Shown here one piece after another: positions 16,875 to 25,235 of a stretch of DNA of 64,000 nucleotides. The position numbers and the translations under genes were made by a program. Numbering within the stretch: position 1 is the first letter of the stretch; each line of letters begins with the position of its first letter. Under the pieces are notes generated by a model. The model made no database searches and was not told the origin of the DNA. It worked only from the letters and a program-made list of their open reading frames with translations. Source of the stretch: Pseudomonas alkylphenolica (GTDB lineage: Bacteria; Pseudomonadota; Gammaproteobacteria; Pseudomonadales; Pseudomonadaceae); assembly GCF_000746525.1 (NCBI RefSeq), contig NZ_CP009048.1:4033501-4097500 (forward strand), in the 5' to 3' direction.

Positions 16875-17663
16875 ATGCGCATGACCAATAGCCTGATCCT
16901 CGCCGGTGGCCTGCTGGCGGCCAGCACGGCCGCCACCGCCGGTGATCTGCTGCAATGGCAGAACAACAGCCTGACCTACCTGTGGGGCAAGAACTTTGCG
17001 GTCAACCCGGAAATCCAGCAGACCGTGACCTTCGAGCACGCCGATGCCTGGAAATACGGCGACAACTTCTTCTTCGTCGACAAGATCTTCTACAACGGCG
17101 ATAAAGACTTCAACAACGGCCCCAACACCTACTACGGCGAGTTCAGCCCACGCCTGTCGTTCGGCAAGATCTTCGATCAGAAACTGGAGTTCGGCCCGAT
17201 CAAGGACGTGCTGCTGGCCATGACCTACGAATTTGGCGAGGGCGATACCGAGTCCTACCTGATCGGTCCTGGTTTCGACCTGGCAATCCCGGGCTTCGAC
17301 TACTTCCAGCTGAATTTCTACCAGCGTCACACCGAAGGCAGCCGTGCCGGTGACAACGTCTGGCAAATCACCCCGGTCTGGTCCTACACCATTCCTGTGG
17401 GCAAGTCCGACATTCTCATCGATGGTTTCATGGACTGGGTTGTGGATAACGACGCCACCAGCCGCCGTGGCACCTACCACGCCAACCTGCACTTCAACCC
17501 GCAGGTCAAATATGACCTGGGCAAGGCGCTGAACTGGGGCGAGAAGCAGTTGTATGTCGGTTTCGAATACGACTACTGGAAGAACAAGTACGGGATCAAG
17601 GACAGCGATGCGTTTGATACCGATCAGAACACCGCGAGCTTCCTGCTCAAGTACCACTTCTGA
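16875..17663 (+). CDS. Tsx-like outer-membrane channel protein, copy 2
   Basis: This 262-residue paralogue of the preceding gene has the signal peptide [22 protein letters not shown] and ends in LLKYHF. The strands [20 protein letters not shown] and [20 protein letters not shown] are almost unchanged between the copies, while loops such as the segment around residue 75 differ, which would suit different pore selectivity. AAGGGAG at 16859-16865 is the ribosome binding site; an in-frame ATG at 16881 is an alternative start. A REP pair follows the stop codon. Confidence 0.85.
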   Translation: MRMTNSLILAGGLLAASTAATAGDLLQWQNNSLTYLWGKNFAVNPEIQQTVTFEHADAWKYGDNFFFVDKIFYNGDKDFNNGPNTYYGEFSPRLSFGKIFDQKLEFGPIKDVLLAMTYEFGEGDTESYLIGPGFDLAIPGFDYFQLNFYQRHTEGSRAGDNVWQITPVWSYTIPVGKSDILIDGFMDWVVDNDATSRRGTYHANLHFNPQVKYDLGKALNWGEKQLYVGFEYDYWKNKYGIKDSDAFDTDQNTASFLLKYHF

Positions 17664-17671
17664 TTGAAGTG

Positions 17672-17722
17672 ATCGCGGGGCAAGCCCGCTCCTACCTGGT
17701 AGGAGCGGGCTTGCCCCGCGAT
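17672..17722. repeat. REP pair (inverted)
   Basis: Inverted GCGGGGCAAGCCCGCTCC cores with a very short loop. It separates the convergent Tsx-like and DUF808 genes. Confidence 0.9.
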
Positions 17723-17737
17723 AAGGCCATCAGCCCT

Positions 17738-18637
17738 TCACGGCTCGCCAGATCTTGCCAACAACAGCCACCACCGCCAAAACTGCCGCCCCCGCAACAA
17801 TCCCCACCCCGCCATTGAGCAAGGCCCGGTCAACGCCCCGCCCCGCCCTTCGCTGAAGGCTTCGATGGCGTGATGCAGCGGCGCCACGCCATGCACCAGA
17901 ATCCCGCCACCGACCAGGAACATCGCCGCGGTACCAATCACCGACAGGCTCTTCATCATGTACGGCGCCGCACGCAGGATGCCGTTGCCCAGCACCTGTG
18001 CCACGCGCGACGCCTTCTGGGTCAGCCACAATCCCAGGTCATCGAGTTTGACGATACCGGCAACCAGGCCATACACGCCGATGGTCATGACAATGGCGAT
18101 GCCCGAGAGCACGATGATCTGCTGGCTCAGCGGCGCAGCGGCAACGGTGCCCAGGGTGATCGCAATGATCTCTGCCGAAAGAATGAAGTCGGTGCGAATC
18201 GCGCCCTTGATCTTGGTTTGCTCAAAGGCCACCAGATCGACGTCAGGGTCCGCTACCGCTTCGACTAACGCTGCGTGCTCGGCCTGGTCTTGCGCCTTGC
18301 TGTGGAGGAACTTGTGGGCCAGCTTCTCGAAGCCTTCAAAGCACAGAAAAGCGCCACCGATCATCAACAGCGGCGTTACCGCCCAGGGGATGAACGCACT
18401 GATCAACAGCGCTGCCGGCACCAGAATCAGCTTGTTGACGAACGAGCCCTTGGCCACCGCCCAGACCACCGGGATTTCCCGCTCGGCACGCACGCCGGTG
18501 ACCTGCTGGGCATTGAGCGCCAGGTCGTCGCCCAGCACCCCTGCGGTCTTTTTCGCCGCGACCTTGGTCATTACCGAGACATCGTCGAGTACCGTGGCGA
18601 TATCGTCGATCAATACCAGAAGACTGCTTCCTGCCAT
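17738..18637 (-). CDS. DUF808 (YedI-family) membrane protein with an apparent 3' frameshift
   Basis: The protein starts [20 protein letters not shown] and follows the DUF808/YedI family ([20 protein letters not shown], hydrophobic helices, HKFLHSK), whose function is unknown. As written it has 299 residues, but after about residue 268 ([12 protein letters not shown]) it turns into a Trp/Arg-rich tail not expected in a membrane protein. The missing hydrophobic end, [20 protein letters not shown] followed by [11 protein letters not shown], is encoded in another frame and stops at 17730. Restoring one base in the GC-rich run near 17835-17848 gives about 302 residues, close to the usual length. 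It may be a sequencing error or a real mutation. Confidence 0.85.
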   Translation of the reverse strand: MAGSSLLVLIDDIATVLDDVSVMTKVAAKKTAGVLGDDLALNAQQVTGVRAEREIPVVWAVAKGSFVNKLILVPAALLISAFIPWAVTPLLMIGGAFLCFEGFEKLAHKFLHSKAQDQAEHAALVEAVADPDVDLVAFEQTKIKGAIRTDFILSAEIIAITLGTVAAAPLSQQIIVLSGIAIVMTIGVYGLVAGIVKLDDLGLWLTQKASRVAQVLGNGILRAAPYMMKSLSVIGTAAMFLVGGGILVHGVAPLHHAIEAFSEGRGGALTGPCSMAGWGLLRGRQFWRWWLLLARSGEP

Positions 18638-18761
18638 GTTTGCCTGATTCCAGCGGGTTGAGAGGTGCTCAGTCTAGCCCAAAGTCGCCACCTTGAGCCC
18701 TTTGCAAACGCGGTGCTACCATGCGCAACCGCCCTTTCAGGCCCGAGGATTAGCGTCAACC

Positions 18762-19370
18762 ATGAGCAGCATTCGCGAGCGCAACAAAGAACTGATCCTG
18801 CGCGCGGCCAGTGAAGAGTTCGCCGACAAGGGCTTCGCCGCCACCAAGACCAGCGACATCGCGGCCAAGGCCGGGCTGCCCAAGCCGAACGTGTACTACT
18901 ACTTCAAGTCCAAGGAAAACCTCTACCGCGAGGTCCTGGAAAGCATCATCGAGCCGATCATGCAGGCGTCTACGCCGTTCAATGCCGACGGCGACCCCAA
19001 GGAAGTATTGAGCGCCTACATCCGCTCCAAGGTACGTATTTCCCGCGACCTGCCGTTTGCCTCCAAAGTGTTCGCCAGCGAGATCATGCACGGCGCCCCG
19101 CACCTGAGCCCGAGCCAGGTCGAACAGCTCAACGAGCAGGCCCGGCACAACATCGAATGCATCCAGGCATGGATCGACCGTGGCCAGATTGCCAAGGTCG
19201 ACCCGCACCACCTGATGTTCAGCATCTGGGCGGCGACCCAGACCTACGCTGATTTCGACTGGCAGATCTCGGTGGTTACCGGTAAAGCCAAGCTGGAAGA
19301 CAGCGACTATGAAGCAGCGACGCAGACCATCATTCGTCTGGTGCTCAAGGGTTGTGAGCCGGACGCTTGA
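18762..19370 (+). CDS. TetR-family regulator, RutR-like
   Basis: The 202-residue product starts MSSIRERNKELILRAASEEF at 18762. An upstream in-frame ATG would add a poorly conserved stretch. Residues 5-60 are the TetR helix-turn-helix (TKTSDIAAKAGLPKPNVYYYF). The C-terminal domain resembles RutR (SRDLPFASKVFASEIMHGAP; HLMFSIWAATQTYADFDWQI), a uracil/thymine-sensing regulator of pyrimidine and purine use. Position between purine and glyoxylate operons fits a nucleobase-responsive role. It is divergent from the DUF808 gene. Confidence 0.85.
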   Translation: MSSIRERNKELILRAASEEFADKGFAATKTSDIAAKAGLPKPNVYYYFKSKENLYREVLESIIEPIMQASTPFNADGDPKEVLSAYIRSKVRISRDLPFASKVFASEIMHGAPHLSPSQVEQLNEQARHNIECIQAWIDRGQIAKVDPHHLMFSIWAATQTYADFDWQISVVTGKAKLEDSDYEAATQTIIRLVLKGCEPDA

Positions 19371-19391
19371 CCTGAGAGAACAGATTCATCC

Positions 19392-19464
19392 GGTGGGAGC
19401 GGGCTTGCCCCGCGATGCAATGTGACTGAACAATCGCAATCGCGGGGCAAGCCCGCTCCCACCG
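19392..19464. repeat. REP pair (opposite orientation class)
   Basis: Here the GGAGCGGGC ends point outwards (GGTGGGAGCGGGCTTG .. CAAGCCCGCTCCCACC) around a central spacer. It separates the convergent TetR and GlcG-like genes. Confidence 0.88.
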
Positions 19465-19476
19465 GGGGATAAAGCC

Positions 19477-19917
19477 TTAAGCTGCTACCCCGGCATCCGC
19501 CGTCAATCCTGCCTCTTCGATCGCACTGATCGCGCACTGCTCATCGATATCCGAGGTATCGCCACTGATACCGATCGCCCCCACCACCACGCCCTGCTGA
19601 TTACGGATCAGCACGCCACCTGGCGCCGGCACCACCGGGCTCTGCCCCAGACCATTGAGCGCGGCGAAAAACGCCGGGCGTTGCTGTGCGTCCAGGGCAA
19701 TCAGGCGCGAGCCCTTGCCCAGGGCAATCGCGCCCCAGGCCTTGCCCATCGCCACTTGCGGGCGCAACAGGCTGGCGCCGTCTTCGCGCTGCAGGGTTAA
19801 CAGGTGGCCGCCAGCATCAAGCACCGCCACCGTCAGGGGCGCGGCGGAGATCTTGCGGCCTGCGGCCAGCGCGGCGTTCACCAGGCTGACGGCGACTTTC
19901 AGGGTCAATGTGTTCAT
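19477..19917 (-). CDS. GlcG/HbpS-like (DUF336) protein
   Basis: The 146-residue protein belongs to the GlcG/HbpS family (PLTVAVLDAGGHLLTLQRED; ALNGLGQSPVVPAPGGVLI; GAIGISGDTSDIDEQCA). Members occur next to glycolate, glyoxylate and other catabolic operons; some bind haem, but no enzymatic role is settled. It has no signal peptide and is divergent from gcl, sharing a 256-base gap with two TTGTATACAA sites. Co-regulation with gcl suggests an accessory role in glyoxylate metabolism. Confidence 0.85.
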   Translation of the reverse strand: MNTLTLKVAVSLVNAALAAGRKISAAPLTVAVLDAGGHLLTLQREDGASLLRPQVAMGKAWGAIALGKGSRLIALDAQQRPAFFAALNGLGQSPVVPAPGGVLIRNQQGVVVGAIGISGDTSDIDEQCAISAIEEAGLTADAGVAA

Positions 19918-19997
19918 GGAAAGGTCCTCTTGTTGTTAGAAGCCCTGAGGGCAGGTGTGAAAGCAATAGAACAAATAGAACACAATGGCGAATTTTT

Positions 19998-20007
19998 TTG
20001 TATACAA
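19998..20007. promoter_or_regulatory. TTGTATACAA operator on the GlcG-like side of the gcl divergent gap
   Basis: Perfect palindrome, 80 bases upstream of the GlcG-like start codon (which is at 19917 on the minus strand). Confidence 0.6.
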
Positions 20008-20030
20008 TAATTCGAGAGCGATAACCCAAT

Positions 20031-20135
20031 TCTGACGAAACGCCTTTTTTATGGCCTTCCCGACGAAAGCACCCATCGCCGATGAAAATGGATTGACCAG
20101 AGTCGCCTGGCGTGAATACACTCTGACGAAAAGCC
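20031..20135. repeat. Repeated TCTGACGAAAMGCC motif in the gcl leader
   Basis: TCTGACGAAACGCC (20031-20044) and TCTGACGAAAAGCC (20122-20135) are 13/14 identical and spaced 91 bases apart; a weaker CCGACGAAAGC lies at about 20056. The copies lie between and beside the two TTGTATACAA sites. They may be binding sites for a second regulator, although chance duplication is possible. Confidence 0.35.
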
Positions 20136-20137
20136 AT

Positions 20138-20147
20138 TTGTATACAA
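20138..20147. promoter_or_regulatory. TTGTATACAA operator 26 bases before gcl
   Basis: This perfect palindrome lies close to the gcl start at 20174. It contains TATACA, a possible -10 box, so binding would block initiation directly. Confidence 0.6.
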
Positions 20148-20173
20148 TTACAAAATCAAAGAGGCACAAAACC

Positions 20174-21949
20174 ATGAGCAAAATGAGAGCAATTGATGCA
20201 GCCGTTCTGGTGATGCGCCGCGAAGGTGTTGAAACCGCGTTTGGTATTCCGGGTGCTGCAATCAACCCGTTGTACTCGGCCCTGAAGAAAGTCGGCGGTA
20301 TCGATCACGTCCTCGCTCGTCACGTTGAAGGCGCCTCGCACATGGCCGAGGGCTACACCCGCACCAAAGCCGGCAACATCGGCGTGTGCATCGGCACCTC
20401 CGGCCCTGCCGGCACTGACATGGTCACCGGCCTGTACAGCGCCTCGGCCGACTCCATCCCGATCCTGTGCATCACCGGCCAGGCGCCGCGTGCCCGTATG
20501 CACAAGGAAGATTTCCAGGCCGTCGACATCACCAGCATCGTCAAGCCGGTGACCAAGTGGGCGACCACCGTTCTGGAACCAGGCCAGGTGCCTTATGCGT
20601 TCCAGAAAGCCTTCTATGAAATGCGCTCCGGCCGTCCAGGCCCGGTGTTGATCGACCTGCCGTTCGACGTGCAGATGGCCGAAATCGAATTCGACATCGA
20701 TGCCTACCAGCCGCTGCCAGTACACAAGCCTGCCGCCAACCGCATCCAGGTCGAGAAAGCCCTGGCCATGCTCGACACCGCCGAGCGTCCGCTGCTGGTG
20801 GCCGGTGGTGGCATCATCAACGCCGATGCCTGTGACAAACTGGTCGAATTCGCCGAACTGACCGGCATTCCGGTGATCCCGACCCTGATGGGCTGGGGCA
20901 TCATCCCGGACGATCACCCGCTGATGGTCGGCATGGTCGGTCTGCAGACTTCGCACCGCTACGGCAACGCCACCATGCTCAAGTCCGACGTGGTGCTGGG
21001 TATCGGTAACCGTTGGGCCAACCGCCACACCGGTTCCGTCGACGTCTACACCGAAGGCCGCCGCTTCATTCACGTCGATATCGAACCGACCCAGATCGGC
21101 CGGGTATTCACCCCTGACCTGGGTATCGTCTCGGACGCCGGTGCCGCCCTGGACGTGTTCCTTGAAGTAGCCCGCGAGTGGAAAGCCGCCGGCAAGCTCA
21201 AGGACCGCAGCGCCTGGCTGGAAGATTGCCAGCAGCGCAAATCGAGCCTGCAGCGCAAGACCCATTTCGACAACGTGCCGGTCAAGCCGCAGCGCGTTTA
21301 CCAGGAAATGAACCAGGTGTTCGGCAAAGACACCTGCTACGTCAGCACCATCGGTTTGTCGCAGATCGCCGGCGCGCAGTTCCTGCACGTCTACAAGCCG
21401 CGTCACTGGATCAACTGTGGCCAGGCCGGCCCGCTGGGCTGGACCATTCCTGCCGCCCTGGGTGTGGTCAAGGCCGACCCGACCCGCAAGGTAGTAGCGC
21501 TGTCGGGCGACTATGACTTCCAGTTCATGATCGAAGAGCTGGCGGTGGGTGCGCAGTTCAACCTGCCGTACGTCCACGTACTGGTGAACAACTCCTACCT
21601 GGGGCTGATCCGTCAGGCGCAGCGTGGCTTCGAGATGGATTACTGTGTGCAGCTGGCGTTCGAGAACGTCAACGCGCCGGAACTCAACGGTTATGGCGTC
21701 GATCACGTCGCCGTGGTCGAAGGCCTGGGTTGCAAGGCCCTGCGCGTTACCGAGCCAGGCGAGATCGCCCCGGCCCTGCTCAAAGCGCAGAAACTGGCTG
21801 AAGAGTTCAGGGTTCCGGTGGTGGTCGAGGTTATCCTCGAGCGCGTGACCAACATTTCCATGGGCACCGAAATCAACGCGGTCAACGAATTCGAAGACCT
21901 GGCCCTGGTCGGCAACGACGCGCCAACCGCGATTTCCCTGCTCGACTGA
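20174..21949 (+). CDS. gcl: Glyoxylate carboligase (tartronate-semialdehyde synthase)
   Basis: Gcl joins two glyoxylate molecules into tartronate semialdehyde and CO2 using ThDP and FAD. The 591-residue protein has Val51 ([14 protein letters not shown]) where nearly all ThDP enzymes have a catalytic glutamate; this substitution is the known hallmark of Gcl. The ThDP-binding [25 protein letters not shown] motif is complete. AGAGG lies 9 bases before the ATG at 20174; the frame is open upstream but lacks a better start. It heads gcl-hyi-glxR and is divergent from the GlcG-like gene. Confidence 0.97.
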   Translation: MSKMRAIDAAVLVMRREGVETAFGIPGAAINPLYSALKKVGGIDHVLARHVEGASHMAEGYTRTKAGNIGVCIGTSGPAGTDMVTGLYSASADSIPILCITGQAPRARMHKEDFQAVDITSIVKPVTKWATTVLEPGQVPYAFQKAFYEMRSGRPGPVLIDLPFDVQMAEIEFDIDAYQPLPVHKPAANRIQVEKALAMLDTAERPLLVAGGGIINADACDKLVEFAELTGIPVIPTLMGWGIIPDDHPLMVGMVGLQTSHRYGNATMLKSDVVLGIGNRWANRHTGSVDVYTEGRRFIHVDIEPTQIGRVFTPDLGIVSDAGAALDVFLEVAREWKAAGKLKDRSAWLEDCQQRKSSLQRKTHFDNVPVKPQRVYQEMNQVFGKDTCYVSTIGLSQIAGAQFLHVYKPRHWINCGQAGPLGWTIPAALGVVKADPTRKVVALSGDYDFQFMIEELAVGAQFNLPYVHVLVNNSYLGLIRQAQRGFEMDYCVQLAFENVNAPELNGYGVDHVAVVEGLGCKALRVTEPGEIAPALLKAQKLAEEFRVPVVVEVILERVTNISMGTEINAVNEFEDLALVGNDAPTAISLLD

Positions 21950-21959
21950 TCGCTAGAGC

Positions 21960-21985
21960 GGCCCTGCTGCGTAATGCGCAGGGCC
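21960..21985 (+). other. Intercistronic hairpin between gcl and hyi
   Basis: GGCCCTGC and GCAGGGCC form an 8-bp perfect stem that starts 10 bases after the gcl stop. It ends 10 bases before the hyi ribosome binding site AAGGAG. No T run follows; it may stabilise or trim the gcl mRNA. Confidence 0.55.
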
Positions 21986-22006
21986 CACTTTTGCAAGGAG
22001 ACAACC

Positions 22007-22789
22007 ATGCCACGTTTCGCCGCCAACCTGTCCATGCTGTTCACCGAGCAGGACTTTCTCGCCCGTTTCAAGGCTGCCGCCGACGCCGGTTTCAGCGGTG
22101 TCGAATACCTGTTCCCGTACGATTACAGCTCGGCTGAAATCAAGCAGCAGCTCGATGCCCACGGTCTGACCCAGGTGCTGTTCAACCTGCCGGCCGGTGA
22201 CTGGGCCAAAGGTGATCGCGGTATCGCTTGCGATCCGGCTCGCGTCGAGCAGTTCCGCGCCGGTGTCGACCTGGCCATCGCCTACGCCCAGGTGCTGGGC
22301 AACACCCAGGTCAACTGCCTGGCCGGTATTCGTCCGCAAGGTCCGGATTGCGCCAGCGTGCGCAAGACCTTCGTCGACAACCTCAAGTACGCCGCCGACA
22401 AGCTGGAAGCTGCCGGGATCAAGCTGGTCATGGAAATGATCAACACCCGCGACATTCCAGGCTTCTACCTGAACAACACCCAACAGGCTCTGGAAATCCA
22501 GGCCGAAGTCGGCAGCAGCAACCTGTTCCTGCAGTACGACATCTACCACATGCAGATCATGGAAGGGGATCTTGCCCGCACCATGGAAAGCAACCTGGCC
22601 AAGATCAACCACATCCAGCTGGCCGACAACCCGGGCCGCAACGAGCCGGGTACTGGCGAGATCAACTACCGCTTCCTCTTCGAACACCTGGACCGCATCG
22701 GCTACCAGGGCTGGGTGGGCTGTGAATACAAGCCGCTGACCACCACCGAAGCTGGCCTTGGCTGGTTGAAATCCCACAACGCGATCTGA
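22007..22789 (+). CDS. hyi: Hydroxypyruvate isomerase
   Basis: Hyi interconverts hydroxypyruvate and tartronate semialdehyde. This 260-residue TIM-barrel protein of the xylose-isomerase-like family has MEMINTRDIPGFYLNNTQQA, LQYDIYHMQIMEGDL and HIQLADNPGRNEPGTGEINY, containing the Glu/Asp/His metal-site residues expected. AAGGAG (21995-22000) sets the start at ATG 22007 rather than at the upstream in-frame ATG at 21974, which lies in the hairpin. Length equals the usual 258-260. Confidence 0.95.
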   Translation: MPRFAANLSMLFTEQDFLARFKAAADAGFSGVEYLFPYDYSSAEIKQQLDAHGLTQVLFNLPAGDWAKGDRGIACDPARVEQFRAGVDLAIAYAQVLGNTQVNCLAGIRPQGPDCASVRKTFVDNLKYAADKLEAAGIKLVMEMINTRDIPGFYLNNTQQALEIQAEVGSSNLFLQYDIYHMQIMEGDLARTMESNLAKINHIQLADNPGRNEPGTGEINYRFLFEHLDRIGYQGWVGCEYKPLTTTEAGLGWLKSHNAI

Positions 22790-22810
22790 AACTGATTGGC
22801 ATGGATTCTC

Positions 22811-22883
22811 GGTGGGAGCGGGCTTGACCCGCGATGCGATAGCGACCTCAACACCGCTATCGCGGGGCAAGCCCGCTCCCACC
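22811..22883. repeat. REP pair (outward class) between hyi and glxR
   Basis: GGTGGGAGCGGGCTTGACCC.. pairs with the standard CAAGCCCGCTCCCACC copy. The left copy has the variant GACCCGCGAT instead of GCCCCGCGAT, as does the copy at 40721. Confidence 0.88.
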
Positions 22884-22920
22884 GGGTTACCGCATCTAAC
22901 AATTACAAGAGGCATCTCTC

Positions 22921-23811
22921 ATGGCTAAAATCGGATTTATCGGCACCGGCATCATGGGCCGCCCAATGGCGCAGAACCTGCAAAAAGCCGGTCACAGCCT
23001 GTTCCTCTCCACTCACCACGATGCAGCCCCGGCCGACCTGGTCGCCGCTGGCGCCGTGGCCCTGGCCAACCCGAAAGAAGTGGCCCAGGAAGCTGAATTC
23101 ATCATCGTCATGGTGCCGGATACCCCACAGGTCGAAGCGGTGCTGTTCGGTGAAAACGGCGTCGCCCAGGGCGTGGGTCCAAACAAGGTAGTGATCGACA
23201 TGAGCTCGATCTCCCCTACCGCTACCAAAGCCTTCGCCGAGAAAATCAAGGCCACTGGCGCTGCCTACCTCGACGCGCCGGTGTCCGGCGGTGAAGTCGG
23301 AGCCAAAGCCGCGACCCTGAGCATCATGGTCGGTGGTTGCCCGAACGCTTTCGAACGCACCCTGCCGCTGTTCCAGGCCATGGGCAAAAACATCACCCGC
23401 GTCGGTGGTAACGGCGATGGCCAGACCGCCAAGGTCGCCAACCAGATCATCGTTGCCCTGAACATTCAGGCCGTCGCCGAAGCGCTGCTGTTCGCCGCCA
23501 AAAACGGTGCCGACCCGGCCAAAGTACGTGAAGCGCTGATGGGCGGTTTCGCCTCTTCGAAGATTCTCGAAGTGCATGGCGAGCGCATGATCAAGGGCAC
23601 CTTCGATCCAGGCTTCCGCATCAGCCTGCACCAGAAGGACCTGAACCTGGCCCTGCAAGGCGCCAAAGAGCTGAACATCAACCTGCCCAACACCTCCAAT
23701 GCCCAGCAAGTGTTCAGCACCTGCGCGGCCATCGGTGGTGCCAACTGGGACCACTCGGCGTTGATCAAAGGCCTTGAGCACATGGCCAACTTCTCGATCC
23801 GCGGCGAGTAG
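22921..23811 (+). CDS. glxR: Tartronate semialdehyde reductase (2-hydroxy-3-oxopropionate reductase)
   Basis: GlxR reduces tartronate semialdehyde to D-glycerate with NAD(P)H. The 296-residue beta-hydroxyacid dehydrogenase starts with the Rossmann loop IGFIGTGIMGRPMAQNLQKAG. It continues with DMSSISPTATKAFAEK and the substrate-binding DAPVSGGEVGA, then GQTAKVANQIIVALN with the catalytic lysine. The stop codon TAG (23809-23811) is the first part of a REP element (TAGGAGCGGGC), so the repeat abuts the coding end. Operon partner of gcl and hyi. Confidence 0.95.
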   Translation: MAKIGFIGTGIMGRPMAQNLQKAGHSLFLSTHHDAAPADLVAAGAVALANPKEVAQEAEFIIVMVPDTPQVEAVLFGENGVAQGVGPNKVVIDMSSISPTATKAFAEKIKATGAAYLDAPVSGGEVGAKAATLSIMVGGCPNAFERTLPLFQAMGKNITRVGGNGDGQTAKVANQIIVALNIQAVAEALLFAAKNGADPAKVREALMGGFASSKILEVHGERMIKGTFDPGFRISLHQKDLNLALQGAKELNINLPNTSNAQQVFSTCAAIGGANWDHSALIKGLEHMANFSIRGE

Positions 23812-23832
23812 GAGCGGGCTTGCCCCGCGATA
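23809..23832. repeat. Single REP copy overlapping the glxR stop codon
   Basis: TAGGAGCGGGCTTGCCCCGC is one half-element with no inverted partner within 100 bases. Its first three bases supply the glxR stop. Confidence 0.85.
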
Positions 23833-23883
23833 GGGCCGCCCCGTTGATTGCCTTCTGAATCAAGGCAAGCGAAGAGCAACACC

Positions 23884-23924
23884 CGCCCCTGGGTCGGCCT
23901 GCACGGAGGCAGAACCAGGGGCGT
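23884..23924 (+). terminator. Terminator-like hairpin between glxR and ttuD
   Basis: CGCCCCTGG pairs perfectly with CCAGGGGCG around a loop that contains a smaller GCCT/AGGC stem, and TTTTCGATTTT follows. It lies 37 bases before the ttuD start, so it may attenuate or partly separate ttuD-pykF from gcl-hyi-glxR. A smaller TTGCCTT/AAGGCAA stem lies just before it (23848-23868). Confidence 0.55.
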
Positions 23925-23960
23925 TTTCGATTTTGAAGAACAATAAGATTGGAGCCTGCC

Positions 23961-25235
23961 ATGTCGCTCGATCCGCAACACTTTCTGCGCGACCTGTTCG
24001 CTACGGCCATCGATGCCGCGCACCCTCGCCAGGTTCTTGAAGCACACCTGCCCAGCGACCGCAGCGGTCGCGTTATTGTCATCGGCGCCGGCAAGGCCGC
24101 AGCCGCCATGGCCGAAGTCGTCGAACGCAATTGGCAAGGCCCGGTTTCCGGCCTGGTGGTGACCCGTTACGGTCACGGCGCCAGCTGCTCGAAGATCGAA
24201 GTGGTCGAAGCCGCCCACCCGGTCCCCGATGCCGCCGGCCTGGCCGTGGCCAAACGCGTGCTGGAGATGGTCAGCGATCTGAATGAAGACGATCGGGTGA
24301 TCTTCCTGCTTTCCGGTGGCGGCTCTGCGCTGCTGGCCCTGCCGGCCGAAGGCCTGACCCTGGCCGACAAGCAACAGATCAACAAGGCCCTGCTCAAGTC
24401 CGGCGCCACCATCGGCGAGATGAACTGTGTGCGCAAGCACCTCTCGGCGATCAAGGGCGGGCGTCTGGCCAAGGCCTGCTGGCCGGCCACGGTCTACACC
24501 TATGCGATTTCCGATGTACCGGGCGACCTGGCCACGGTCATCGCCTCCGGCCCCACCGTGGCCGACCCGAGCACCTCGGCCGAAGCGCTGGCGATCCTCA
24601 AGCGTTACAACATCGAGGCCCCGGCGGCAGTCACCGCCTGGCTGAACAACCCGGCGTCGGAAACCGTCAAGGCCGACGACCCGGCGCTGGCCCGCAGTCA
24701 TTTCCAGTTGATCGCCCGTCCCCAGCAGTCGTTGGAAGCCGCGGCGGTCAAAGCCCGCCAGGCCGGCTTCAGCCCGCTGATTCTTGGCGACCTGGAAGGC
24801 GAATCGCGGGAAGTGGCCAAGGTTCATGCCGGCATCGCCCGGCAGATCGTCCTGCACGGCCAGCCGCTGTCGCCGCCCTGCGTGATCCTCTCCGGTGGCG
24901 AGACCACCGTGACCGTGCGCGGCAATGGCCGTGGCGGGCGCAACGCCGAATTCCTGCTGAGCCTGACCGAAAGCCTCAAGGGCTTGCCTGGGGTCTACGC
25001 CCTGGCCGGTGACACCGACGGCATCGACGGCTCGGAAGACAACGCCGGTGCCCTGATGACCCCGGACAGCTACGCCCGTGCCGCGGCCCTGGGCCTGTCG
25101 GCCAGCGACGAACTGGACAACAACAATGGCTATGGCTACTTCGCCGCGCTCGATGCCCTGATCGTCACCGAGCCGACGCGGACCAACGTCAACGATTTTC
25201 GCGCCATTCTGATCCTTGAGAGTGCCAAACCATGA
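23961..25235 (+). CDS. ttuD: TtuD-type protein: glycerate 2-kinase family (commonly named hydroxypyruvate reductase)
   Basis: The 424-residue protein is of the DUF4147/MOFRL family (VIVIGAGKAAAAMAEVVE; FLLSGGGSALLALPAEGLTL; EMNCVRKHLSAIKGGRLA; SGGETTVTVRGNGRGGRNAE; GDTDGIDGSEDNAG). It is not a Rossmann dehydrogenase. Homologues are often called hydroxypyruvate reductase TtuD, but characterised members are ATP-dependent glycerate 2-kinases. The context glyoxylate, tartronate semialdehyde, glycerate, then pyruvate kinase favours glycerate to 2-phosphoglycerate. ATG at 23961 follows TTGGAG. It overlaps pykF by four bases. Confidence 0.9.
   Translation: MSLDPQHFLRDLFATAIDAAHPRQVLEAHLPSDRSGRVIVIGAGKAAAAMAEVVERNWQGPVSGLVVTRYGHGASCSKIEVVEAAHPVPDAAGLAVAKRVLEMVSDLNEDDRVIFLLSGGGSALLALPAEGLTLADKQQINKALLKSGATIGEMNCVRKHLSAIKGGRLAKACWPATVYTYAISDVPGDLATVIASGPTVADPSTSAEALAILKRYNIEAPAAVTAWLNNPASETVKADDPALARSHFQLIARPQQSLEAAAVKARQAGFSPLILGDLEGESREVAKVHAGIARQIVLHGQPLSPPCVILSGGETTVTVRGNGRGGRNAEFLLSLTESLKGLPGVYALAGDTDGIDGSEDNAGALMTPDSYARAAALGLSASDELDNNNGYGYFAALDALIVTEPTRTNVNDFRAILILESAKP

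Noticed and set aside
20090..20110. TTGACCA near gcl as a RutR-type operator
   Set aside because: Only one half-site is present; the inverted TGGTCAA partner is missing.
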